In this document: positions 20,301 to 29,447 of the stretch, piece after piece
Position numbering within the stretch: the first letter of the stretch is position 1
Layout of the letters: every line of letters begins with the position of its first letter
DNA from: Micromonospora echinaurantiaca
GTDB lineage: Bacteria > Actinomycetota > Actinomycetes > Mycobacteriales > Micromonosporaceae
Length of the DNA: 64,000 nt
Direction: 5' to 3'
Assembly: GCF_900090235.1 (NCBI RefSeq)
Contig: NZ_LT607750.1
Location: forward strand, 6,343,501-6,407,500
Notes under the pieces: model-generated
Databases searched by the model: none
Told to the model about the DNA's origin: nothing
What the model saw: only the letters and a program-made list of their open reading frames with translations
Translations under genes and position numbers: made by a program

Positions 20301-22820
20301 GTGACCGATTCCCCCGAGTCCACACCGAACGAGCCCGAGGTCCCCGAGACCCTCGCGGCCGTCGTCGCGCACGACCGGATCGAACCGGTCGGGCTCGAGG
20401 TGGAGATGCAGCGCTCCTACCTCGACTACGCGATGAGCGTCATCGTCGGGCGGGCGCTGCCGGACGTCCGGGACGGGCTCAAGCCGGTCCACCGCAAGAT
20501 TCTCTACGCCATGTTCGACTCCGGCTACCGGCCGGACCGCGGCTACGTGAAGTGCTCCCGCGTCGTCGGCGACGTGATGGGCCAGTTCCACCCGCACGGC
20601 GACTCGGCGATCTACGACGCGCTGGTCCGGATGGCGCAGCCCTGGTCGCTGCGTTACCCGCTGGTCGACGGCAACGGCAACTTCGGCTCGCCCGGTAACG
20701 ACCCGGCCGCGGCCATGCGCTACACCGAGTGCAAGCTCGACCCGCTGGCCATGGAGATGCTGCGGGACATCGACGAGGACACCGTCGACCTGCAGGACAA
20801 CTACGACGGCCGGGCCAAGGAGCCCACCATCCTGCCGTCCCGGATCCCCAACCTGCTGATCAACGGGTCCGAGGGGATCGCGGTCGGCATGGCCACCAAG
20901 ATCCCGCCGCACAACCTGCGGGAGATCGGCGCGGCCGTGCAGTGGTGCCTGGAGCACCCGGAGGCCGACGAGGCCACCACGCTCGAGGCGCTGCTGGAGA
21001 TCGTCAAGGGTCCGGACTTCCCCACCCACGGCCTGATCGTCGGCCAGGCCGGCATCCAGGACGCGTACCGGACCGGGCGCGGCTCGATCCGGATGCGGGC
21101 AGTGGTGGAGGTGGAGGAGGACAAGCGCGGCCGCCCGGCGCTGGTGGTCAGCGAGCTGCCCTACCAGGTCAACCCGGACAACCTCGCCGAGCGGATCGCC
21201 GAGCTGATCAAGGAGGGCAAGCTCGGCGGCATCGCCGACATCCGGGACGAGTCCTCCGGGCGTACCGGCATGCGGATCGTGCTGGTGCTGAAGCGCGACG
21301 CGGTCGCCAAGGTGGTGCTGAACAACCTCTACAAGCACACCCAGCTCCAGGAGACCTTCGGCGCCAACATGCTGGCCCTGGTCGACGGGGTGCCGCGCAC
21401 GCTCAACCTGGCGCAGTTCATCCGCTACTACGTCGAGCACCAGATCGAGGTCATCCGCCGGCGGACCGCGTTCCGGCTGCGCAAGGCCGAGGAGCGGGCG
21501 CACATCCTGCGCGGTCTGGCCAAGGCGTTGGACGCCCTCGACGAGGTGATCGCCCTGATCCGGCGCTCGCCCACGGTCGAGGACGCCCGGCAGGGCCTGA
21601 TCCGGCTGCTGGAGATCGACGAGATCCAGGCGACCGCGATCCTGGACATGCAGCTGCGCCGGCTCGCTGCGCTGGAGCGGCAGCGGATCCTCGACGACCT
21701 GGCCAAGCTGGAGGTGGAGATCGCCGACCTCAAGGACATCCTCGCGAAGCCGGAGCGGCAGCGGCAGATCGTCTCGGAGGAGCTCGGCGAGATCGTGGCC
21801 AAGTGGGGCGACGACCGGCGCACCAAGATCGTGCCGTTCGAGGGCGAGGTCTCGATGGAGGACCTCATCGCCCGCGAGGACGTGGTCGTCACCATCACCC
21901 GGACCGGCTACGCCAAGCGGACGAAGGTCGACCTCTACCGCTCGCAGCGGCGCGGTGGCAAGGGCGTCAGCGGCGCGACGCTGCGCCAGGACGACATCGT
22001 CAGCCACTTCTTCGTCTGCTCGACGCACGACTGGATCCTGTTCTTCACCAACAAGGGCCGCGTCTACCGGGCCAAGGCCTACGAACTCCCGGAAGCCACT
22101 AGGGTGGCCAAGGGCCAGCACGTGGCCAACCTGCTCGCCTTCCAACCGGACGAGCAGATCGCACAGATCATCGAGATCCCGAACTACCAGGTGGCCCCCT
22201 ACCTGGTACTGGCCACGAAGAACGGCCTGGTGAAGAAGACGCGGCTAGAGGAGTTCGACTCCAACCGGTCCGGCGGCATCATCGCGATCAACCTGCGCGA
22301 TGAGGACGAGCTGGTCGGTGCTGCCCTGGTCGCGTCCGAGGACGACCTGCTCCTGGTCTCCAAGAACGCGCAGGCGATCCGGTTCAACGCCACCGACGAG
22401 GCGCTGCGGCCGATGGGCCGGGCCACGTCGGGCGTGATCGGCATGCGCTTCGCCGAGGACGACGTCCTGCTGGCCATGGAGGTGGTCCGGCCGGGCCTGG
22501 ACGTCCTGGTGGCTACGAACGGCGGATACGCGAAACGTACCCCGATCGAGGAATACCCCGTGCAGGGCCGGGGAGGTAAGGGCGTGCTGACTGCGAAGAT
22601 CACCGAACGACGCGGTGGTCTGGTCGGCGCGGTGGTGATCGACCCGGACGACGAGCTGTTCGCCATCACCAGCAACGGTGGTGTCATCCGGACTCCGGTG
22701 AAGCCTGTACGCCGTACGCGTGACCGGAACACAATGGGGGTCAAGTTGATGGACCTCCCGGACGGCGTGACTATCGTGGCGATTGCTCGCAATGCCGACG
22801 AGCCTGACGAACAGGACTAG
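20301..22820 (+). CDS. gyrA: DNA gyrase subunit A
   Basis: DNA-cleaving subunit of gyrase. The active-site tyrosine lies in [11 protein letters not shown], at about residue 141 of 839. The quinolone-region sequence [17 protein letters not shown] has Ser and Asp at the positions that give sensitivity in E. coli. The GyrA box QRRGGKG is near 549. The C-terminal pinwheel repeats are complete (a GRGGKGVLT motif near 755). The GTG start follows the gyrB-gyrA DnaA-box cluster. Confidence 0.98.
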   Translation: MTDSPESTPNEPEVPETLAAVVAHDRIEPVGLEVEMQRSYLDYAMSVIVGRALPDVRDGLKPVHRKILYAMFDSGYRPDRGYVKCSRVVGDVMGQFHPHGDSAIYDALVRMAQPWSLRYPLVDGNGNFGSPGNDPAAAMRYTECKLDPLAMEMLRDIDEDTVDLQDNYDGRAKEPTILPSRIPNLLINGSEGIAVGMATKIPPHNLREIGAAVQWCLEHPEADEATTLEALLEIVKGPDFPTHGLIVGQAGIQDAYRTGRGSIRMRAVVEVEEDKRGRPALVVSELPYQVNPDNLAERIAELIKEGKLGGIADIRDESSGRTGMRIVLVLKRDAVAKVVLNNLYKHTQLQETFGANMLALVDGVPRTLNLAQFIRYYVEHQIEVIRRRTAFRLRKAEERAHILRGLAKALDALDEVIALIRRSPTVEDARQGLIRLLEIDEIQATAILDMQLRRLAALERQRILDDLAKLEVEIADLKDILAKPERQRQIVSEELGEIVAKWGDDRRTKIVPFEGEVSMEDLIAREDVVVTITRTGYAKRTKVDLYRSQRRGGKGVSGATLRQDDIVSHFFVCSTHDWILFFTNKGRVYRAKAYELPEATRVAKGQHVANLLAFQPDEQIAQIIEIPNYQVAPYLVLATKNGLVKKTRLEEFDSNRSGGIIAINLRDEDELVGAALVASEDDLLLVSKNAQAIRFNATDEALRPMGRATSGVIGMRFAEDDVLLAMEVVRPGLDVLVATNGGYAKRTPIEEYPVQGRGGKGVLTAKITERRGGLVGAVVIDPDDELFAITSNGGVIRTPVKPVRRTRDRNTMGVKLMDLPDGVTIVAIARNADEPDEQD

Positions 22821-22824
22821 TTGA

Positions 22825-23760
22825 ATGACGGAGACACAGGCGAAGTCGGGGAACACGGGGACCTCGGCCAACCCGGTCGACGAGGAGGCCGCGAAGAGCG
22901 GCACACCAGCGACCGGCCGCGCGGCCGTGGGCCGGGCCACGGTCCCCGCCGACGCGCCTGCCCCGAAATTCACCCGGGCTCCCGGGATGGCGCCGCCGCC
23001 GGACAAGCCGAGCGACGACGAGGCACCGGCCGACAAGACCGAACCGGTAGCGGCGGCGGAGAAGCCGAGTTCCGGCGGCACCACCCCCACCGCGACCGCG
23101 ACCGCCCCGGCGGCCGCGGCCGGAAACCGGCCGTCGGCCACCCAGCCGATCGGCGTACGGCCGGGCCAGTCGGCCCCCGGCTCCGCCGGCGCCAGCGGGG
23201 TCACCGGCACCCAGCCGCGGGTCACCCCCGGCACCCGGCCGCAACCGGACGGCGGCCGTCCGGGCGCCAGCGGCCGGCCCAACGGCGGCGGGCTGCCGCC
23301 GGGCATCAGCAGCGCGGCCGCCGTCGGCGCCGCGCGGGTGGGTGACGCGGTACGCGCCGCGCGTACGTCGGTCAGCTCGGCCGCGTCGCGCGGACCGCGC
23401 CGGGCCCGGCTGAACCTCAAGCGGATCGACCCCTGGTCCGTGATGAAGTTCGCCTTCGCCGTGTCCGTGGTGCTCTTCATCGTGGTGGTGGTGGCCACCT
23501 CGGTGCTCTACCTGGCGCTGGACGCGATGGGCGTCTTCCAGAGCGTCAACGACAGCCTGACCGACCTGGTCAGCGCGGGCGGCGGGCAGAGCACCGACGG
23601 CTTCCAGATCACCGCCAAGGGCGTGATCCTCAGCTCGGCGCTGATCGGCCTGGTCAACGTCGTGCTGTTCACCGCGCTCGCCACGCTCGGGGCGTTCGTC
23701 TACAACGTCTGCGCCGACCTGGTCGGCGGGATCGAGCTGACCCTCGCCGAGCGGGACTGA
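22825..23760 (+). CDS. DUF3566 transmembrane protein
   Basis: 311 residues with a long disordered N-terminus (about 1-190) rich in Pro, Ala, Thr and Gly. The C-terminal DUF3566 domain contains RLNLKRIDPWSVMKFAFAVSV, a first membrane helix (about 208-232) and a second near 275-300. It starts 4 bp after gyrA, so it is probably co-transcribed. This gene follows gyrA in many actinobacteria. Molecular function is unknown to me. Confidence 0.88.
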   Translation: MTETQAKSGNTGTSANPVDEEAAKSGTPATGRAAVGRATVPADAPAPKFTRAPGMAPPPDKPSDDEAPADKTEPVAAAEKPSSGGTTPTATATAPAAAAGNRPSATQPIGVRPGQSAPGSAGASGVTGTQPRVTPGTRPQPDGGRPGASGRPNGGGLPPGISSAAAVGAARVGDAVRAARTSVSSAASRGPRRARLNLKRIDPWSVMKFAFAVSVVLFIVVVVATSVLYLALDAMGVFQSVNDSLTDLVSAGGGQSTDGFQITAKGVILSSALIGLVNVVLFTALATLGAFVYNVCADLVGGIELTLAERD

Positions 23761-23770
23761 ACGACCACCT

Positions 23771-23809
23771 GGACGCCGGGGCACCGCGAAAGCGGTCGCC
23801 CCGGCGTCC
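23771..23809 (+). terminator. Terminator after the gyrA operon
   Basis: Perfect 12-bp stem GGACGCCGGGGC/GCCCCGGCGTCC with an inner accgc/gcggt pairing, 10 bp after the DUF3566 stop. The T run is poor, as often in actinobacteria. Confidence 0.75.
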
Positions 23810-23909
23810 CGCATTCCGGTACGTTCGACAGGGCGACGGGCGCCCCGCCGGCCGGGGCCCCGATTTGGGGCGGGGTGGGCCGATGGGTTAACCTTGGCCG
23901 TCGCTACGC

Positions 23910-23983
23910 GGGGCTATAGCTCAGTCGGTTAGAGCGCAGAGCTGATAACTCTGAGGTCGCTGGTTCGATTCCAGCTAGCCCCA
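23910..23983 (+). tRNA. ileT: tRNA-Ile(GAT)
   Basis: 74 nt fold as a cloverleaf: acceptor GGGGCTA/TAGCCCC, D stem GCTC/GAGC, anticodon stem CAGAG/CTCTG with loop CTGATAA (anticodon GAT), T stem GCTGG/CCAGC with loop TTCGATT, discriminator A. CCA is not encoded. Confidence 0.97.
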
Positions 23984-24025
23984 CCGCACACCGTCCGACG
24001 ACAGTCGAGCGCGAGGGGTAGCCCC

Positions 24026-24154
24026 ATGTTCAAGAAGCTGCTGATTCTGGCCGGCGTCGTCGGTGTGGCCGCCGTCGTGGCCAAGAAGGTCAAGGCTTCC
24101 AACGACGAGCGCGCTCTCTGGCACGAGGCGACCACCGCTCCCGACCTGCGCTGA
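24026..24154 (+). CDS. DLW-39 family microprotein
   Basis: Forty-two residues starting MFKKLLILAG, with one hydrophobic helix (about 4-19), a KKVK basic patch and the conserved end ERALWHEATTAPDLR. This conserved microprotein lies between the tRNA-Ile and tRNA-Ala genes downstream of gyrA in actinobacteria; its role is unknown. A GAGGGGT ribosome site lies 8 bases before the ATG. Confidence 0.85.
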   Translation: MFKKLLILAGVVGVAAVVAKKVKASNDERALWHEATTAPDLR

Positions 24155-24203
24155 TCCCGGTCGGCACAGCCAGCACCACCACCAGGCGGCGTCGCCCGCT
24201 CCC

Positions 24204-24279
24204 GGGGCCCTAGCTCAACTGGCAGAGCACTGCCTTTGCAAGGCAGGGGTTAGGGGTTCGAGTCCCCTGGGCTCCACCA
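24204..24279 (+). tRNA. alaT: tRNA-Ala(TGC)
   Basis: Acceptor GGGGCCC/GGGCTCC (one G-T pair), D stem GCTC/GAGC, anticodon stem CTGCC/GGCAG with loop TTTGCAA (anticodon TGC), T stem AGGGG/CCCCT with loop TTCGAGT, discriminator A at 24276, and CCA encoded at 24277-24279. Confidence 0.97.
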
Positions 24280-24407
24280 GCACGAACACCGGTTGATCTC
24301 GGCCCCGACGTACAGCCATCCGTACAGCCGAGCGGTCAGGCCGTCCGCTTCGCCCAGCACTCGATCGATGGCTGAGCCAGCCTGACGAGCCCGCACCCGG
24401 CAGGTGT

Positions 24408-25211
24408 TCACCACGTAACGAGTTCGGCCAGTGCGGCACTGGTGGCTTCATCGGCCGGGAGGAATGCTTCCAGTCGCAGTTCGGCGATGGTGACGTCGGT
24501 GGCGGTGCCGAACTGGGTGAGCGTGGTGATGAGCTGCAGCTCCCGGCTGTCCGGGTCGCTCGTGCGCAGGTGTAGCGGCACCGCGAACCCGAGGTGATGT
24601 GGCGAGAGTTGCCGGGGCCGCGGGGGTGCCAGGTCCACGAGTTCCTCGGCGAGGCGCTTGAGCCGGTCGCTCGGGTTGCGGACACTCTCGGCTTGGATGC
24701 TGTCGATGATGTGCCAGGCCCATTCGTCGAGGTTGACGATGCGGGGTGCGAGACCGCAGGGGTGCAGCAGGACTCGGGGGACGCTCACGGGTGGGGTGAG
24801 CAGGTGTGGGTCCACTCCGCGGGTGATCATCTGGAAGCCGGCGTTGGCGGAGATGAGGTCGCCGTGCCGGTCGACGATAGCGGCCGGGTACGGCAGGTGG
24901 CCGTGCAGGACGCGTTCGAGGGCGGTTCGGACTGGTGCCAGTTGAGGGTCGTCCAGTTCGCGCTGTGGGTACGCGGGCGCGAATCCGGCGGCGAGGAGCA
25001 GTTCGTTGCGTTCGCGGATCGGCACCTCCAGCGATTCGGCCAGCCGAATGATCATCGCCCGGCCGGGGGTTGAGCGTCCGCTCTCGATGAAGCTGACGTG
25101 CCGTTGCGTGGTGCCGGCCCGCACCGCCAGTTCGAGTTGGCTGACGCGTCGTCGGGTGCGCCATGTGCGCAACGCACCCGCGAGTCCGCCGCTCGCGGAT
25201 TCGATGATCAT
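24408..25211 (-). CDS. XRE-family regulator with MmyB-like ligand domain
   Basis: 267-residue transcription factor. The helix-turn-helix is at about 12-65 (LRTWRTRRRVSQLELAVRAGTTQRHVSFIESGRSTPG). The rest is an MmyB-like, PAS-type ligand-binding domain with PAAIVDRHGDLISANAGFQ and HHLGFAVPLHLRTSDPDSRELQLITTLTQFGTATDV. An ATG at 25211 gives the usual short N-terminus; upstream in-frame codons to 25307 run into the intergenic region. It is divergent from the SnoaL-like gene (115-bp spacer), which is the likely target. Confidence 0.85.
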   Translation of the reverse strand: MIIESASGGLAGALRTWRTRRRVSQLELAVRAGTTQRHVSFIESGRSTPGRAMIIRLAESLEVPIRERNELLLAAGFAPAYPQRELDDPQLAPVRTALERVLHGHLPYPAAIVDRHGDLISANAGFQMITRGVDPHLLTPPVSVPRVLLHPCGLAPRIVNLDEWAWHIIDSIQAESVRNPSDRLKRLAEELVDLAPPRPRQLSPHHLGFAVPLHLRTSDPDSRELQLITTLTQFGTATDVTIAELRLEAFLPADEATSAALAELVTW

Positions 25212-25326
25212 TCTTCCTGTGTACCGGGTGCCGCGCCGGTTGGCGATTCCCTGCGGGGAATTGTCGCGGCACGTCCGGTGCAGAACAGTCGTGGTCGCAA
25301 CGATCATTCACGACCGAAGGATCACC

Positions 25327-25749
25327 ATGGCTGACATCGACCTGAAGAACCTCACCGACCGCTACGTCGCGGTGTGGAGCGAACCCGACCCGGACCGGCG
25401 CCGCGCCGCCGTTCGCGAGCTCTGGTCCACCGACGGGGTCCATGTCCTGCAGCCGCCTCAGGAGATGCGACAGACCGCCGAGGGCCTGGGGTTCGATCGT
25501 CTCGTCCTGGAGGCGCGCGGGCATGACGAACTGGAGGTGCGGGTGACGCGCGCGTACGAGGAGTTCGTCGCTCCGGGGACCTTCGTGTTCCGCTCCCGCG
25601 GGGATGCCGACCGGCTCCACGACGTGGTCAAGTTTCGCTGGGAGATGGTGCCTCGCGACGGTGGCGACGTGGCCGGTGTCGGGCTGGAGATCCTCGTGCT
25701 CGGCGCGGACGGGCGCATCGTCAGCGACTACCAGTTCATCGAGGGATGA
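25327..25749 (+). CDS. SnoaL-like/NTF2-fold protein
   Basis: 140 residues with the NTF2-like layout: an N-terminal helix (LKNLTDRYVAVWSEPDPDRRRAAVRELWSTDGVHVL) then beta strands with FVFRSRGDADRLHDVVKFRWEMV and a C-terminal VLGADGRIVSDYQFIE. The family includes polyketide cyclases and many uncharacterised proteins, so a specific reaction cannot be assigned. ATCACCATGG start, divergent from the XRE gene. Confidence 0.8.
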   Translation: MADIDLKNLTDRYVAVWSEPDPDRRRAAVRELWSTDGVHVLQPPQEMRQTAEGLGFDRLVLEARGHDELEVRVTRAYEEFVAPGTFVFRSRGDADRLHDVVKFRWEMVPRDGGDVAGVGLEILVLGADGRIVSDYQFIEG

Positions 25750-25827
25750 CCGTGGCCCGCCTCGGATGGTGCCGGGCCGGTGTGTGACGGGGGAACCGGC
25801 CACTGGGCAAGCCCCTAGCATTGCCCC

Positions 25828-27492
25828 GTGATCGAGGACTTCGCGGATCGGCTCCTGCGCGACATGACCCGCCTCGATCCCTGCACAGCGGTCGTCGAGG
25901 CCGGCGAGCAGGATGTCGACGGGCTTACCGACTACAGCCCGGAGGGCCACCAAGCCCGCGCCGACCTCGCAGCCCGCGCCCTGCGCGAGCTGGAGACCCC
26001 GGGTGACGCACTGCCGGCCGCGACCCCGCTGTACGCCCACCTCGCCGAACGGCTGCACACGCGGATCGCCTTCCACGATGCCGGGGAGGACCTGCGCGAA
26101 CTGCACGCGGCGGCCACCGGTCCGCTCCAGCTCATCCGCCAGGCGGTCGAGGCCGCGGTTCCCAGCCGCGGCGTCGAGGGCCCGGCCTTCGAGGAAGGCT
26201 GGGCTCGGGTCGGCGCACGCCTGGCCGCGATCCCCGCGGCCCTGGACGGGTACGCCCGCAGCCTCCTACTCGCCGCGGAGCGCGGCAATCTGCCGGCGCG
26301 GCGTCAGGTGGAGCTCGTCACGCAGCGCTGCCGCAACTGGATCGACGACGACGTCGCCCTGGTGGATCGCTACGGAGAGGGGCCGCAGCGGGCGTCGTTG
26401 CAGGCCGCGGCGACGGGCGCGCAACGGGCGTACCGGAAACTCGCCGAGATGCTGACCGCGGACCTGGCGTCACGGGCCGTTGCGGAGGAGGCGTTCGGCC
26501 AGCAGCGGTACGAACTCTGGGTGCGCACCTTCCTCGCGGCCCAGCCCGACCTGCGCGAGCTGTACGACTGGGGCTGGGACGAGTTCCGAGCGACAGAGGC
26601 AGAGCTGATCGCGGAGGCGACGGCCCTGGGCGGGAGCGTGCCGGAGGTGCTTGCCTGGCTCGCCAGCCCCGACGCACCCGGCACCCTGCACAGCAGGGAG
26701 GCGTTCGGCGCGTGGCTGCAGGAGCTGTTGGAGGCCACCACCGAGCGGTTGGACGGCGCGTACTTCGACATTCCCGCCCCGCTGCGGCGCATCGAGTCGC
26801 GGTTGACCACGTCGGCCGGCATTGCCTACACCGGGCCGTCGCGGGACCTGACGCGGCCGGGCCGGGTCTGGTGGTCCCTGCCCGAGGACGCAGCGAGTTT
26901 CCCCACCTGGATCGCCTACAGCACCGCCTATCACGAGGGCGTTCCCGGCCACCACCTCCACCTTGGCTCCGAGGTCTGCCGAGGAGGCCTCGGGCAGCGG
27001 CTGAACCTGCTCGGCGGCCTCTCCGGCAGCCAGGAGGGCTGGGCACTGTACGCCGAGCGATTCATGGACGAACTCGGGCTCTATGAACAGCCGGGTGCTC
27101 GACTGGGGCATCTGTTGATGCAGCTCCTGCGGGCGGCACGGGTTGTGGTCGACATCGGCCTGCACCTGCGACTGCCGATGCCGTTCGGTGACGGAGCACC
27201 GTGGACGCCGGCTGCTGCGCTGGAGCTGCTGCGGGACCGCTGTCACCAGGGGCCGTACGCGCCCGCCGAGGTCGGGCGTTACCTCGGCCGGCCGGGGCAG
27301 GCGTTGGCCTACAAGGTGGGTGAGCGCGTGTGGCTGGCCGGCCGCTCGTCCTTCCTCGGCGACCGGCGCGCATTTCATCGTCAGGCGCTGGAGCTGGGTT
27401 CGCTGGGCTTGGACCAGTTGACGGCCGCCCTCCAGGGTGACCGCGCACCACTCGTGCGTCGCGGTGAAGAAAGCCGGGGACCGCGCTGGTAG
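25828..27492 (+). CDS. DUF885 family protein, putative metallohydrolase
   Basis: 554-residue protein of the DUF885 family, whose members resemble thermolysin-like metallopeptidases. It carries YHEGVPGHHLHLGSE with His at about 369, the HE..GHH metal-binding pattern of the family, followed by EGWALYAERFMDELGLY. The C-terminal part includes DIGLHLRLPMPFGD and CHQGPYAPAEVGRYLGRPGQALAYKVG. No signal peptide. The GTG start lies 78 bp after the SnoaL-like gene. Substrate unknown. Confidence 0.85.
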   Translation: MIEDFADRLLRDMTRLDPCTAVVEAGEQDVDGLTDYSPEGHQARADLAARALRELETPGDALPAATPLYAHLAERLHTRIAFHDAGEDLRELHAAATGPLQLIRQAVEAAVPSRGVEGPAFEEGWARVGARLAAIPAALDGYARSLLLAAERGNLPARRQVELVTQRCRNWIDDDVALVDRYGEGPQRASLQAAATGAQRAYRKLAEMLTADLASRAVAEEAFGQQRYELWVRTFLAAQPDLRELYDWGWDEFRATEAELIAEATALGGSVPEVLAWLASPDAPGTLHSREAFGAWLQELLEATTERLDGAYFDIPAPLRRIESRLTTSAGIAYTGPSRDLTRPGRVWWSLPEDAASFPTWIAYSTAYHEGVPGHHLHLGSEVCRGGLGQRLNLLGGLSGSQEGWALYAERFMDELGLYEQPGARLGHLLMQLLRAARVVVDIGLHLRLPMPFGDGAPWTPAAALELLRDRCHQGPYAPAEVGRYLGRPGQALAYKVGERVWLAGRSSFLGDRRAFHRQALELGSLGLDQLTAALQGDRAPLVRRGEESRGPRW

Positions 27493-27493
27493 C

Positions 27494-27664
27494 TCACGAG
27501 GACGCCGGGGCGCGGCCCCGACGGGCTGCTCTTGACAGCACGCCGGGCGGGATGATCCCGAACCAGGCTCCGGTGGCGACCATCGAGGCGACGACGTACG
27601 CCACCCACCACCCGAGCATCGCCCACACGCCCTGGGCGGCGGCGCCGACCCCCGCCACCACCAT
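27494..27664 (-). CDS. Possible small membrane protein
   Basis: A 56-residue frame starting MVVAGVGAAAQGVWAMLGWWVAYVV with two hydrophobic stretches and a basic tail. An upstream start at 27769 is possible but adds an unlikely Arg-rich leader. Convergent with the DUF885 gene, stops almost adjacent. Low support; it may be noise. Confidence 0.3.
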   Translation of the reverse strand: MVVAGVGAAAQGVWAMLGWWVAYVVASMVATGAWFGIIPPGVLSRAARRGRAPASS

Positions 27665-27687
27665 CCGCCATTGGCCGTCTCGTCCGA

Positions 27688-27870
27688 TCAGCTGTGGGTT
27701 GAACCGGCGCGCAGTAGCGCCTCGTTGAGTAGCTTGCTGGCTCTCTCCTCGTCGGGAAGCACCGCGCACAGCTCCGCCAGCGTGTTCACCAGCACCGCCT
27801 CGGCCAACGCCAGGCCAGGATCAAGCATCCGATACGGTGGCACGACGGCACGCCAGAGGCCCTCACTCAT
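27688..27870 (-). CDS. Hypothetical small protein
   Basis: Starting at the ATG at 27870, the frame encodes 60 residues with a leucine/alanine-rich helix (LALAEAVLVNTLAELCAVLPDEE). Its ATG overlaps the stop of the next upstream frame as ATGAGTGA, which suggests coupling of the two small genes. An alternative ATG lies 15 bases upstream. No family recognised. Confidence 0.4.
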   Translation of the reverse strand: MSEGLWRAVVPPYRMLDPGLALAEAVLVNTLAELCAVLPDEERASKLLNEALLRAGSTHS

Positions 27871-28003
27871 CGGCGATGAGTACACCCATTGATCGCGCGG
27901 TCCCCGCTACCTGCTTCATCGCGGCCTCCACGTCATCGGTGTTGAGGTCCGGAAGCTTACGCATCGCGACCTCTCGCAGTTGCTCCCGCGAAATCTTCGC
28001 CAC
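27863..28003 (-). CDS. Hypothetical small protein
   Basis: A 46-residue product from the GTG at 28003 with two amphipathic helices (ISREQLREVAMRKLP and TDDVEAAMKQVAGTARSMG). The same frame is open to 28096 but the extra part is Arg-rich and unlike protein. It overlaps the next small gene and probably forms a two-gene unit. Function unknown. Confidence 0.4.
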   Translation of the reverse strand: MAKISREQLREVAMRKLPDLNTDDVEAAMKQVAGTARSMGVLIADE

Positions 28004-28205
28004 CGATTCTGTTCCGGGCCGACCCGATCCCTTCGACAACCCCAGGATCCGCCGGATCAAATGCGCCGTTGGCGGAGTCCGGTGTGACCGGCGCACCGGG
28101 CGAGGCGGTCGACGAGTACGAAGCCGGGTGCCGTCGCAGCGATGAGTCTGCCGGCGCCCGCAGGTCTACCACCCGACCGAGACACCAACTGATCGGGAGT
28201 AAGGC

Positions 28206-28850
28206 ATGGGCCGCATCCACATCGAGCTGTTCGCAACCCTCGACCTCGTCGGGCAGGCGCCCGGCGGCCCCGACGAGGACCCGGCGGGGTTCCCGTTCGG
28301 CGGCTGGCAGGCCCCGCTGCTGGACGAGGTCTCCGGGGCGCAGGTCGCTGCCGCGTACGAGGGCACCGACGCCCTCCTGCTCGGCCGGCGAACGTATGAC
28401 ATCTTCGCCGCCTACTGGCCGCACCAGGAGGGCGGCGAGGACAACGAGATCGCCACCCTCTTCAACAGCGTCCCGAAGTACGTCGCCTCCCGCGGCAGGC
28501 CTGACCTCTCGTGGGCCGGGTCCACGCAGCTCGGCCCGGACCTGGCCGGCGCGGTGCGGGAGATCCGTGACCGGCACGAGCACATCAAGGTTGTCGGGAG
28601 CTTGAACCTGGTGCAGACCCTGCTGCGCGAGAAGCTCTTCGACCAGCTCGACCTCTGGGTGCACCCGATCGTGCTCGGCGTCGGGAAGAAGGTGTTCGAC
28701 GGTGGCGCGGTGCCCACCAATGTCACCCTCCTCGAACCGCCGGTGGCCAGTCCGACGGGCACCGTGTACCTGCGCTACGGGCTCGCCGAGGGCACGCCCG
28801 GGACGGGGGACATGAGCGCCCCCGATCGCGGTGTCGGGCGCGACGACTGA
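28206..28850 (+). CDS. Dihydrofolate reductase-family (RibD C-terminal-like) protein
   Basis: 214 residues of the RibD C-terminal/DHFR superfamily, NAD(P)H-dependent reductases. MGRIHIELFATLDLVGQ is the first strand. LLLGRRTYDIFAAYWP is at about 58-73, VVGSLNLVQTLLREKLFDQLDLWVHPIVLGVGKKVFD near 128-164. The physiological substrate is not known; the family is common as stand-alone genes in actinobacteria. Terminal residues after about 195 are low-complexity and acidic. Confidence 0.88.
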   Translation: MGRIHIELFATLDLVGQAPGGPDEDPAGFPFGGWQAPLLDEVSGAQVAAAYEGTDALLLGRRTYDIFAAYWPHQEGGEDNEIATLFNSVPKYVASRGRPDLSWAGSTQLGPDLAGAVREIRDRHEHIKVVGSLNLVQTLLREKLFDQLDLWVHPIVLGVGKKVFDGGAVPTNVTLLEPPVASPTGTVYLRYGLAEGTPGTGDMSAPDRGVGRDD

Positions 28851-28927
28851 AGCGCCGGGGGCAGCGGGCATGGCCGGCACCGGCCGGGGTAGGAGAAACG
28901 GCAACAACCCCCCGGAAGTGAGGTGTC

Positions 28928-29353
28928 ATGCCAATGCCGACCGCACGCGACATCATGACCAACGACGTGACCTGTGTCCGTGAGCAGGACGACCTCCGGA
29001 CCGCAGCCAAGCAGATGGCGCAGCTGGGCGTCGGATCGCTGCCGATCTGCGGTCAGGACAACCGGCTCAAGGGCATGCTGACCGACCGCGACATCGTGGT
29101 GAAGGTGCTCGCCGAGGGCCGCGACCCGGGCAGCGTCACCGCGGGCGAGCTGGCCCAGGGCGAGGCGGTGACCATCGGCGCGGACGACGACGCGGCCGAG
29201 ATCCTGCGCACCATGGGCCAGTACAAGGTGCGCCGGCTGCCGGTGATCGACGGGCACGAGCTCGTCGGCATCGTGGCCGTCGCCGATGTGGCCCGCTCGC
29301 TGCCGGAGCGCCCGGTGGGCGACCTCATCGAGGCGATCTCCGAGCGCAACTGA
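28928..29353 (+). CDS. Tandem CBS-domain protein, Hrp1-like
   Basis: 141 residues made of two CBS domains. ARDIMTNDVTCVREQDDL and GSLPICGQDNRLKGMLTDRDIVVK form the first, VRRLPVIDGHELVGIVAVADVA the second. The layout and motifs resemble the mycobacterial hypoxic response protein Hrp1 (Rv2626c). CBS pairs usually bind adenine nucleotides or similar ligands. A second CBS protein lies at 40473. GTGAGGTGTC ribosome site before the ATG. Confidence 0.9.
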   Translation: MPMPTARDIMTNDVTCVREQDDLRTAAKQMAQLGVGSLPICGQDNRLKGMLTDRDIVVKVLAEGRDPGSVTAGELAQGEAVTIGADDDAAEILRTMGQYKVRRLPVIDGHELVGIVAVADVARSLPERPVGDLIEAISERN

Positions 29354-29370
29354 CCGGTCCCGAACCGACG

Positions 29371-29407
29371 GACGCCGCCTCCGGCCCACCGGCCGGCAGG
29401 CGGCGTC
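29371..29407 (+). terminator. Terminator after the CBS gene
   Basis: Perfect 10-bp stem GACGCCGCCT/AGGCGGCGTC with an inner CCGG/CCGG pairing, 17 bp after the CBS stop. Confidence 0.7.
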
Positions 29408-29447
29408 CGGCGTCCGGCGTACGGACGGGAGGACCGGCGGCGGGTGG

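Noticed and set aside
20256..22145. Long minus-strand frame antisense to gyrA
   Set aside because: It is His-, Asp- and Val-rich shadow sequence with no protein motif; gyrA is intact on the other strand.
23929..24135. Minus-strand ORF ending GASWNRTSDLRVISSAL
   Set aside because: This end is the antisense of the tRNA-Ile gene and the rest is antisense to the DLW-39 gene.
24215..24685. Minus-strand ORF ending in a PRGLEPLTPALQRQ-type sequence
   Set aside because: The C-terminus is the antisense of tRNA-Ala, a well-known annotation artefact, and the rest is a shadow of the XRE gene.
24280..28205. Genomic island inserted at tRNA-Ala
   Set aside because: The position after a tRNA and the accessory gene content are suggestive, but no integrase or repeat of the tRNA 3' end was found in the window.
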